From assembly GCA_013911195.1 (NCBI GenBank), contig JACETS010000125.1, forward strand, positions 1 through 7,655: a DNA stretch of 7,655 nucleotides, given 5' to 3'. The translations under genes were made by a program, and so were the position numbers. This DNA is from Verrucomicrobiales bacterium (lineage in GTDB: Bacteria > Verrucomicrobiota > Verrucomicrobiia > Verrucomicrobiales > DEV007). Within the stretch, counting starts at the first letter, position 1. Every line of letters begins with the position of its first letter. This document shows positions 1 through 6,330 of this stretch, piece after piece. Under the pieces are notes generated by a model that saw nothing but the letters and a program-made list of their open reading frames with translations, was not told where the DNA came from and made no database searches.

Positions 1-1066
1 CCATTTGACGGAATGCGTTACCAACCATTAACAACATTTTTGGCCTAACCTCGTCAGACATCGAGAATGCTCCGCTAGAGTATGTGTCGATTACATCTTG
101 ATAATTCTTTTCTTGATAATGGATTTTGATCAAATGAAATTGTGCATCAGGTTTCCATTCATTTCCCTCTTTGAGTGATAACGCAGAAGAAAAATATTTT
201 TTTGCTTCATTGATATTTCCCAAGGAATTGCTCATTAGTCCCAATTTAACTAATGCCTCAGCCTGAATGTCCTCTCTTTCTGAAATTTCTAGAAGTTTTT
301 TGAAAGAACTAATGGATTTTTCTTCTTCATTTTGATCAGCGAAGGTCCTAGCTAACGTGAGTATGGCTGCTTCACGGTAGGGGTTATCTTGCTCTATTTT
401 ACTAAGTTCCTCAAAGACCAACATTGCTTGGCTAGTATTATCAATTTCAGTTAATGATCTGGCGTGGTAATAAGTTGCGGATAGCTTAACATTATTTTTT
501 TCTAATGATTTTTTAGCCGTATTAAAGAAAGTGACTGCCTCTTTATAATTTTCATTAGAATAAGCTAGGGAACCCAAACGATAATTTGCTGGTCCGAAGT
601 ATTCGGTTTTAGAAAATTTTTCAACTATCTTTAAATAGGCTCTTTTAGCATCTTCTGTATTTTTTTGTTTCAGATAAGTTTCTGCCAATCTGTAGGCGGC
701 CAATGGAGTTGAAGTGTCGTTGGGACTTATTTCGATGAATTTCAAATAGTAGGCATTTGCTATAGACCATTGCTTTTGACTGTAAACAAAGTTAGCGTAT
801 TCAAGTATTGCTTTTGATTTTTCCTCATTGTTTTCAGTGTATTCCAGATTGGGTATCGCCTTCGGAAAAGTCTTTGGTATTACTATCTCTGCGCGTGGAG
901 CCGTTTCATTAGGAATTATAGGTTCAGCTTTTGGAACAGGAGTTACGAGCTCAGCCTTAGGTGCTGTATTATTGCCAGAGTTATTCTCATCCTGAGAGTA
1001 TATTATTTCTTCCTCAGAAATAATTGCCAATAATATTAGGATAGTCAGAGTCTTAAACCGCCTCAT
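1..1066 (-). CDS. Exported TPR-repeat protein, third gene of the exbB-exbD operon (C-terminus beyond the left edge)
   Basis: The frame is open for 355 codons from the ATG at 1066 to the window edge, so the gene is incomplete at its 3' end. Residues 5-17 are a short hydrophobic stretch after MRRFK, which fits a Sec signal or N-terminal membrane anchor. No clear AxA cleavage site or lipobox is visible. Residues 35-72 form a proline-rich linker with four P-[KR]-A units (APKAE, VPKAE, APRAE, FPKAI). From about residue 84 to the edge there are seven or more tandem TPR-like helical pairs of 34-38 residues, with recurring patterns such as AAYRLAETYLKQKNTEDA and ANYRLGSLAYSNENYKEA. TPR arrays bind proteins, so I infer a periplasmic scaffold acting with the ExbB/ExbD motor, by analogy with CpoB/YbgF beside TolQRA. 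The start codon overlaps the exbD stop in TAATG, which supports translational coupling. The specific partner is unknown. Confidence 0.85.
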   Translation of the reverse strand, partial: MRRFKTLTILILLAIISEEEIIYSQDENNSGNNTAPKAELVTPVPKAEPIIPNETAPRAEIVIPKTFPKAIPNLEYTENNEEKSKAILEYANFVYSQKQWSIANAYYLKFIEISPNDTSTPLAAYRLAETYLKQKNTEDAKRAYLKIVEKFSKTEYFGPANYRLGSLAYSNENYKEAVTFFNTAKKSLEKNNVKLSATYYHARSLTEIDNTSQAMLVFEELSKIEQDNPYREAAILTLARTFADQNEEEKSISSFKKLLEISEREDIQAEALVKLGLMSNSLGNINEAKKYFSSALSLKEGNEWKPDAQFHLIKIHYQEKNYQDVIDTYSSGAFSMSDEVRPKMLLMVGNAFRQM

Positions 1067-1488
1067 TAATTTGTATTCTCTGGCTGTGAAGTCGCAAAGG
1101 AAATATTCCAGATGTTGGCCTCTTTACAAAGGTTTAACACTTTAACTATATGATCAAAAGAGGCTTCTTTGTCTCCTCTAAGTATTAGTGCCTGATCTGG
1201 ATATGCAGCAACAATACTCTTGAACATTTCAAGCGTCTCTAGTTCTGTTCGTTCAATCCCTTCTATTATAATGCCTCCTTCTTTTTTTACATTCACAACA
1301 ATTTCGCCGATTGTTCTTTCAGGGTTTTCACCCGCTGAAGCTGCTGGAACACTAATATCAATTTCTGTTTCGAATCTGGCATAGTTCCAGAGTACTATGA
1401 AAAATATTAGCAGTAAAAAAACAACATCAATCATTGGAGCCAGCTGAATACCTGTCCTTTCAGAGCCGAACTGTGATTGAAATTTCAT
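1066..1488 (-). CDS. exbD: ExbD/TolR-family biopolymer transport protein
   Basis: This 140-residue protein has the standard ExbD/TolR layout. A short cytoplasmic N-terminus is followed by one transmembrane helix (about residues 17-37) opening with APMIDVVFLLLIFFI. Asp21 in that motif corresponds to the proton-translocating aspartate of ExbD/TolR. A periplasmic domain (about 45-135) follows, with the typical pattern of a beta strand, a Pro-Asp-rich turn (AAYPDQALILRGDKEASF) and a final helix and strand ending NISFATSQ. In this family ExbD sits inside the ExbB pentamer and converts proton flow into mechanical work on a periplasmic partner. It lies 19 bases after exbB with no obvious Shine-Dalgarno, and its stop overlaps the start of the TPR gene. 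Whether it is functionally ExbD, TolR or an Agl-type gliding or secretion subunit cannot be told from sequence. No TonB, TolA or Pal gene is in view. Confidence 0.93.
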   Translation of the reverse strand: MKFQSQFGSERTGIQLAPMIDVVFLLLIFFIVLWNYARFETEIDISVPAASAGENPERTIGEIVVNVKKEGGIIIEGIERTELETLEMFKSIVAAYPDQALILRGDKEASFDHIVKVLNLCKEANIWNISFATSQPENTN

Positions 1489-1507
1489 TATCTATTAATT
1501 CGGTCGC

Positions 1508-2302
1508 TTAAATGCCTTGAATATCTGCAGGTCTACTAGTTTCGCTTTTTTGTTTGCCAGCCCTCGCCTTACTGATACTTGCCCGTTTATATTGTGCGGC
1601 GAGAAGCGCCATAATGTGAGTTGAAGCGGCTTCAAGTTCTGCCACCAAGCCTTGAACTTTACCTCTAAATAGAGAATAAAAAATTAAAGCAGGAATTCCG
1701 ATGCATAGACCACCAGCCGTAGTCAATAGAGCCTCGGAGACACCGCTAGCAAGTCCTGTCTGCTTTGACCCAACAAAACTGTGTTGAGCTATTTCGCGAA
1801 AAGCCTTAATCATTCCAACAACAGTTCCTAATAGGCCTACCATTGGTGCGATTGCTCCAATATCTGCAAGATACTGGATACGCTGATGTAACAAACTTGC
1901 TTGTCTCGAACCCTCAGCTTCAGTGACCTCTCTGACCTCTTCAAAGCTCGCAAGTGGGTTTTTAGTCGCAAACTCTACTGTTTTTGCGGTGATCCTTGAA
2001 ATGCATTGATCCTGTCGGTTACAGATTTTTAAAAGCCCAATATAATCTTGTTTTCTAATTAGTGAATCTGCCGACCTCATGAAACGTCCACTAACTACGG
2101 CTCCTTTTCTGACGGTTAATGTGTAAAAAATTATGAGGAAAACTGCGGCAATTGATAGAGCGGCGAGGGGCCATGCCAAGAATCCAGCCTCTTGCACTAA
2201 TTGCAAAAGTGTTAAATCGTTGGTGTTTGTATCAGGCTCCTGTGCTTTTGCTAATCCAGTTGTCAAAAGCAGTATTAGACCGATTTTAAAAATTGTATTC
2301 AT
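1508..2302 (-). CDS. exbB: MotA/TolQ/ExbB-family proton channel protein with signal peptide
   Basis: I chose the ATG at 2302 (264 residues). It has a strong GGAGAAGG Shine-Dalgarno ten bases upstream, and the protein then opens with a plausible signal peptide (residues 1-20, hydrophobic core then GLAKA before Q21). An in-frame ATG at 2380 would add 26 residues without a ribosome site and bury the signal peptide. Predicted membrane helices lie at about 38-62, 146-168 and 186-212. The second and third carry the family signatures: GAIAPMVGLLGTVVGMIKAF and SGVSEALLTTAGGLCIGIPA, with the conserved Glu190 region and the Thr-Thr pair. The segment between helices 1 and 2 is the usual cytoplasmic helical domain, and the charged tail (240-264) is low complexity. 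With ExbD it should form the inner-membrane motor that couples proton motive force to a periplasmic load. It is first in the operon. Signal-peptide-bearing ExbB proteins are known elsewhere, so this is unusual relative to E. coli but not unique. Confidence 0.93.
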   Translation of the reverse strand: MNTIFKIGLILLLTTGLAKAQEPDTNTNDLTLLQLVQEAGFLAWPLAALSIAAVFLIIFYTLTVRKGAVVSGRFMRSADSLIRKQDYIGLLKICNRQDQCISRITAKTVEFATKNPLASFEEVREVTEAEGSRQASLLHQRIQYLADIGAIAPMVGLLGTVVGMIKAFREIAQHSFVGSKQTGLASGVSEALLTTAGGLCIGIPALIFYSLFRGKVQGLVAELEAASTHIMALLAAQYKRASISKARAGKQKSETSRPADIQGI

Positions 2303-2312
2303 TTTGATTAAA

Positions 2313-2320
2313 CCTTCTCC
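2313..2320 (-). promoter_or_regulatory. Shine-Dalgarno of exbB
   Basis: On the minus strand this reads GGAGAAGG, ten bases before the ATG at 2302. It is the strongest ribosome site in the operon. It decides the start in favour of 2302 over the upstream in-frame ATG at 2380, which has only AT-rich sequence before it. Confidence 0.8.
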
Positions 2321-2415
2321 AAGGTAACTTATATTTAAAAGATGACCCTTTTCTGGTCGATTTTCAAACTTTGGTTGCATTAAGATTAAGTCTTTAATTC
2401 TATATTTTACGTTTA

Positions 2416-2421
2416 ATTATA
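2416..2421 (-). promoter_or_regulatory. Candidate -10 box for the exbB operon
   Basis: The minus strand reads TATAAT exactly. No good TTGACA lies 16-18 bases upstream; a CTGACA is present but at 22 bases, so the assignment is weak. If it is used, transcription would start near 2409 and leave a leader of about 107 bases before the exbB ATG. The overlapping plus-strand sequence TATACT (2418-2423) could serve as a -10 for uvrC, giving overlapping divergent promoters. This is inferred from AT-rich hexamers alone. Confidence 0.3.
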
Positions 2422-2442
2422 CTATTTAGAAATACGTACACT

Positions 2443-4008
2443 GTGTCAGCAAACTTTCAGCCATCCCGTGCTAATTTTGGAGAAAAGCTGCAAGAGGTCC
2501 CTCATAAGCCCGGTGTTTATATAATGAGGGATAGAATTGGTAGAATTATATACGTAGGAAAGGCTAAAGATTTAAGAAAAAGACTCTCTAATTACTTTAC
2601 TTCATCCCGAAGAAGTAGAGCAGATATTAAAACTAGAGCATTAGTGGACAGTATTTGGGATTTTGAAATTAATACGGTCAGATCTGAAAATGAGGCATTG
2701 ATTCTTGAGGGAAAATTAATAAAGGAGTATCGCCCTAAGTACAATGTGGTCTTTAGAGATGATAAAAGATTTTTAATGCTCAAAATTAATCTTTCTGACC
2801 CATTGCCTAAGTTTCAATTGGTTCGCTTGCAAAAGTTAGATGGCGCGAAGTATTATGGCCCATTTCCTCACTCTGGAGCCTTGCGTTTTACATATGATTG
2901 GCTTAATAAAAATTTTGGTCTTAGAACTTGTAGAGCAAAAGTGCCTGGAGAGGTTCAATACAAACATTGCAATGATGATGTTATTAGGAATTGCTCAGCA
3001 CCATGCGTTCAAAAAGTCGATAAAATTGAATACCTTGAGCAAGTAAATAAGGCTTGTCAGTTTCTCGAAGGAGGATGGCGGGAGAGAGTATCTGAACTTG
3101 AAAAGCAAATGAATGATGCTTCAGAGAACAATGATTTTGAAATGGCGGCTAATTGCAGGGACATGATTCAGAGTTTGAGAAAAACTCTACAGCCTTCAAG
3201 GAAGTTCACTAGGGGTAGGGGTGTTCCTAGCCCCAACATTGATCCCATAAGTGACATTAATGAACTAAAAGATTATTTAGGGATGGCGTCTCCGCCAAAG
3301 GTTATGGAGTGTTTTGATATTTCTAATATTTCTTCCAGTCATATCGTTGCATCTATGGTTCGTTTTGAAAATGGTGTGCCAGATAATTCGGGTTACCGTC
3401 GTTATCGTATTAAGAGCGTAAAAAAACAAAACGATTTCTCAAGTATGGCTGAGGTTGTGAGGCGTAGGTATTCAAGAATTTTAATTGATGCAAAGAAGGT
3501 TTCAGGTGACTTAGGAGAGTATAATCAGGAAACTGCCTATGATGCGGTTCAAAGAATCGGTAATAAATCAAACTTAGTTAAACTTCCTGACTTAGTAGTT
3601 GTTGATGGAGGAAAAGGTCAGCTTTCAAGTGCATTAAAGGAATTACGAAGGCTGGGTCTTGATGATTTGCCAATTGTTGGTTTGGCAAAAAAAAATGAGG
3701 AGGTTTTTGTTCCTGAGAGTTCCAATTCTTTGAGAATTCCCCATGATACCGGTGCGCTCAAGTTGTTACAAAGAATTAGAGATGAAGCTCACCGATATGC
3801 AAATTCATATCATCAATTGCTGATGAGAAGAAGAATAGAGGAAAGTGTGCTAGATGACTGTCCAGGTATTAATGAAAATCGTAAAAAGATATTACTCAAA
3901 AGGTTTGGTTCGGTTGCTCGTTTAAAAAGAGCTGGAGTCGATAAAATTGCAGAGATTCAAGGTATCAGTGCCAAAAGTGCCAAGGTTATTAAGCAATTTT
4001 TAAATTAA
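2443..4008 (+). CDS. uvrC: UvrC, excinuclease ABC subunit C (compact form)
   Basis: UvrC makes the 3' and 5' incisions around a bulky DNA lesion after UvrA/UvrB loading. The 521 residues contain, in order: a GIY-YIG nuclease (about 14-101; GVYIM, IIYVGKAKDLRKRL, Glu89 in ILEGKLIKEY); four cysteines at 163, 176, 184 and 188, matching in spacing the [4Fe-4S] ligands of E. coli UvrC; a UVR motif that contacts UvrB (about 213-248); the RNase H-like 3' nuclease domain with Asp292 (MECFDIS), Asp331, Asp388 (VVDGGKGQL) and His450 (RDEAH), equivalent to E. coli D399, D438, D466 and H538; and tandem helix-hairpin-helix motifs (about 468-521). Against 610 residues in E. coli, about 115 residues are missing between UVR and the nuclease domain, and about 29 are added between Asp292 and Asp388. 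The GTG start has no visible Shine-Dalgarno, but the next ATG (codon 28) would delete the GIY motif. Confidence 0.95.
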   Translation: MSANFQPSRANFGEKLQEVPHKPGVYIMRDRIGRIIYVGKAKDLRKRLSNYFTSSRRSRADIKTRALVDSIWDFEINTVRSENEALILEGKLIKEYRPKYNVVFRDDKRFLMLKINLSDPLPKFQLVRLQKLDGAKYYGPFPHSGALRFTYDWLNKNFGLRTCRAKVPGEVQYKHCNDDVIRNCSAPCVQKVDKIEYLEQVNKACQFLEGGWRERVSELEKQMNDASENNDFEMAANCRDMIQSLRKTLQPSRKFTRGRGVPSPNIDPISDINELKDYLGMASPPKVMECFDISNISSSHIVASMVRFENGVPDNSGYRRYRIKSVKKQNDFSSMAEVVRRRYSRILIDAKKVSGDLGEYNQETAYDAVQRIGNKSNLVKLPDLVVVDGGKGQLSSALKELRRLGLDDLPIVGLAKKNEEVFVPESSNSLRIPHDTGALKLLQRIRDEAHRYANSYHQLLMRRRIEESVLDDCPGINENRKKILLKRFGSVARLKRAGVDKIAEIQGISAKSAKVIKQFLN

Positions 4009-4021
4009 ATACCTATAAAAG

Positions 4022-4051
4022 GTTGTTGCCTCTTGACCTTTGGGTAACAAC
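4022..4051 (+). repeat. Inverted repeat (hairpin) between uvrC and mrdA
   Basis: GTTGTTGCC (4022-4030) pairs with GGTAACAAC (4043-4051) over nine positions, eight Watson-Crick and one G-U, around a 12-base loop. It lies 13 bases after the uvrC stop and ends 11 bases before the AGGA ribosome site of the next gene. No T-run follows, only ATAAGACTTTTA, so it is a poor canonical terminator. It may be an attenuator, an mRNA-stabilising hairpin or an operator. Confidence 0.55.
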
Positions 4052-4062
4052 ATAAGACTTTT

Positions 4063-4066
4063 AGGA
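4063..4066 (+). promoter_or_regulatory. Shine-Dalgarno of the PBP2 gene
   Basis: AGGA sits nine bases before the ATG at 4076. The alternative in-frame TTG at 4040 has no ribosome site and lies in the loop of the hairpin just upstream. This supports the ATG as the true start. Confidence 0.65.
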
Positions 4067-4075
4067 ATTTATATC

Positions 4076-6310
4076 ATGCCTACCAAAAAAGTATCATTAA
4101 GTATTTTCTTATTGGTGGTGTTTTGTATCAACTTCATATTTTATCCGATTAGGGATGCAGTATCGGAGGAGGAGAAATCAATTCCTAAAGCAATTCCAAT
4201 TCCTGAACCAGAAAATGAAAATCTTTCTGATGCTCCTCGTGCTTTGCCTGTTCAGCCGCCTCAAGATGATGATTTAGAGGTACCTAAAGCAATTCCCCTA
4301 AATGAAAAAGAAATTGATGATAAGCCAAATGAAATTAAGAAGTTAGATAATCCTTCTGATACAGATATAGAAGAAGCACCAAAGGAATTTGAATTACCTC
4401 CTTTGCCCCCGATTCAAGAAAACATTTTAAATGCGCTTGAAAAAGAGAATCAAGATGTGAGAGCTGCCTGGGAAACTCAAACCGAGGCTAGAACGTTAAC
4501 TCTCAAAGTTCCTGCTCCTAGAGGACAAATTACCGACCGGAATGGAGACCCACTTGCTCAAAATAAGTTAGGATATTTTGTGGCTCTTAAATTTCCTTAT
4601 TTTAAAGATCCCAAACAATCTGAAATTATAAAGTATGCTAATAATCGAATAGAGTATGCCAAAAATTTGTTTGATTCTGATTGGTCGATTAGTGATGAAA
4701 GTATCTTAAGTCATTATAAAAATCGTAGATGGCTGCCATTTCCATTTTCATCAATGTTGAGTAATGATCAGATTGAACTTTTTAAATCAAAACCAAAACC
4801 AGGGCTCGAGTTGTTTCCCACCTACCAGAGGTTTTACCCTGGGGAAGGTTTGGCGTGCCATGTTATTGGATACGTAGGTAAAAAAGCCAAGGCTCCCAAA
4901 GGACCTGTTGTTCCTGGTGAATTGTTGTGGCCAATAACCGAAGGGAGGGAAGGGTTAGAGAAAACTTTTGATGATAGATTACAGGGTAGTCCGGGGAAAA
5001 TTAATTACCTCTTTGACACCAATGGAGTGAAACTTGCTGAGGAGATTATTACTAGGCCTGTTCCTGGTAAGAATGTTGTTACGAGTATAGATATAGAAAT
5101 GCAGGATCTTGCAGAAAAGGCTCTTGCTGATCACACTGAACGAGGTGCTTTTGTTGTGATGGATTGCATTACCGGTGATGTCTATGCATTGGCTTCCAGA
5201 CCGACTTATGATATCAATGTATGGATTCCTGCCATAACGAATTCCAAGTTTAAAAAACTTCAAGAAGATCCAAATTTACCACTTTTCCCAAGGGCTTTTA
5301 GAGGTCAGTATCCTCCAGCTTCAACATTTAAGATTTCTGTTGCTCTTGCTGCTCTAGAAAATGGAGCTGTTGATCAAACTACTTTAATCGATTGTCCAAG
5401 GTCAATTGAGATAGGAGATAAAATTTTTAGAAATTGGAGTAAAAAACCTGAGGGTAATCTTAATGTTATGAATGCAATAATGCGCTCTTGTAACACATGG
5501 TTTTATGTTGTTGGTAGAGAAACTGGTGGTGAAAATATCGCATCGATGGCACATCGATTTGGTTTTGGTGAAAAGACTGGTTTGCCACTAAATGCTGAGG
5601 AAGACGGATTTATTCCTACCGAATCTGTATTGAAAGACAAGTTTGGCCATTCATTTACAGGTGGATATGTGGCCCATGCTTCGATTGGGCAAGGATATGT
5701 TTTATCAACTCCAATACAAGTCGCTCAGATGATGGCAGGTGTGGGTAATGGATTTGTTGTTCCTAAGCCAAGACTAGTTTTACAGGTCCAAGATCTTAAC
5801 AACAATGTGACTGAAAATTTTTATCCGGAAGAGAAAAATGCATTGAATATTAATCCTATTAATATGTCGTTAGTCCGCCAGGGTATGATTGATGTCGTTA
5901 ACGCTAGTTCTGGAACTGCGATGAGAGCTAGAAATAAGCATGTTACAATGTCAGGGAAGACTGGAACAGGGCAATGGATTCAAAATGGAAAGCAACTATT
6001 AATTTCTTGGTTTGCTGGATGCGTTCCTGCAGAAAATCCTAGATTCGCCTTCGCCGCGATTTGTGAAGGCAATCCGGGTGAAGAGATTACTGGAAGTAGT
6101 AAAGCGGCACCCTTAGTTGGTGATTTTTTTAATGCCTTATACGAATTAAAAAAAGAAAGAGGGGAGTTGGAAGACTATACAAAAACGGCTGTTGCCACCG
6201 CTTTTAAGTTGCCAAATGAAGAAGAAGATGGAGATAATCTAAACGAAGAGGCATCTGAAGATCCTAATGTCTTAAGAAGACTTTTTAGCCCTTTTCGGAG
6301 AAGAAGATAA
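4076..6310 (+). CDS. mrdA: Penicillin-binding protein 2 (class B, elongation transpeptidase) with long Pro/acidic linker
   Basis: From the ATG at 4076 this is 744 residues. It has one N-terminal membrane helix (about 7-25), then an unusual proline-rich acidic linker (about 30-147), a PBP dimer domain (about 148-325, opening PRGQITDRNGDPLAQN, with GREGLEKTFDDRLQG near 290) and a transpeptidase domain (about 330-690). The active-site motifs are complete: S416-T-F-K419 in YPPASTFK, S471-C-N473, and K628-T-G-T631. The HASIGQGYVLSTPIQ stretch and overall pattern favour PBP2 (MrdA) over FtsI. The family reaction is cross-linking of peptidoglycan strands in the periplasm during side-wall growth, normally with RodA, which is not in this window. 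E. coli PBP2 has 633 residues. The excess is the linker, which holds three P-[KR]-A-[IL]-P units, plus a C-terminal acidic tail ending VLRRLFSPFRRRR. It follows uvrC by 67 bases on the same strand. Confidence 0.94.
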   Translation: MPTKKVSLSIFLLVVFCINFIFYPIRDAVSEEEKSIPKAIPIPEPENENLSDAPRALPVQPPQDDDLEVPKAIPLNEKEIDDKPNEIKKLDNPSDTDIEEAPKEFELPPLPPIQENILNALEKENQDVRAAWETQTEARTLTLKVPAPRGQITDRNGDPLAQNKLGYFVALKFPYFKDPKQSEIIKYANNRIEYAKNLFDSDWSISDESILSHYKNRRWLPFPFSSMLSNDQIELFKSKPKPGLELFPTYQRFYPGEGLACHVIGYVGKKAKAPKGPVVPGELLWPITEGREGLEKTFDDRLQGSPGKINYLFDTNGVKLAEEIITRPVPGKNVVTSIDIEMQDLAEKALADHTERGAFVVMDCITGDVYALASRPTYDINVWIPAITNSKFKKLQEDPNLPLFPRAFRGQYPPASTFKISVALAALENGAVDQTTLIDCPRSIEIGDKIFRNWSKKPEGNLNVMNAIMRSCNTWFYVVGRETGGENIASMAHRFGFGEKTGLPLNAEEDGFIPTESVLKDKFGHSFTGGYVAHASIGQGYVLSTPIQVAQMMAGVGNGFVVPKPRLVLQVQDLNNNVTENFYPEEKNALNINPINMSLVRQGMIDVVNASSGTAMRARNKHVTMSGKTGTGQWIQNGKQLLISWFAGCVPAENPRFAFAAICEGNPGEEITGSSKAAPLVGDFFNALYELKKERGELEDYTKTAVATAFKLPNEEEDGDNLNEEASEDPNVLRRLFSPFRRRR

Positions 6311-6330
6311 AATAAATTTGAATAGTATCT

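Larger units (their letters stand above)
2303..2442. other. Divergent promoter region between exbB and uvrC
   Basis: This AT-rich 140-base gap separates two divergently read operons and must hold both promoters unless uvrC is read from far upstream. The exbB-side 80 bases are an open frame (the 26-codon upstream extension), which I treat as leader rather than coding. On the plus strand TATACT (2418-2423) lies 19 bases before the GTG of uvrC, implying a very short leader with no ribosome site. No LexA-type SOS box (CTG-N10-CAG) is evident. Confidence 0.55.

Noticed and set aside
2133..2327. Plus-strand 64-codon open frame within exbB
   Set aside because: It is antisense to the well-supported exbB, has no recognisable domain, and looks like a shadow of the real gene.
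2303..2380. N-terminal extension of ExbB from the ATG at 2380 (26 extra residues)
   Set aside because: There is no ribosome site before it. The strong GGAGAAGG lies within it, directly ahead of the ATG at 2302, and the signal peptide begins at that second ATG.
2303..2442. LexA/SOS operator in front of uvrC
   Set aside because: I found no CTG-N10-CAG or similar dyad. Many uvrC genes are not SOS-controlled, and LexA boxes vary between phyla, so absence is not informative.
4040..4075. Upstream TTG start for PBP2 (12 extra residues)
   Set aside because: It has no Shine-Dalgarno and lies in the hairpin region. The ATG at 4076 has AGGA nine bases before it and gives a normal membrane anchor.
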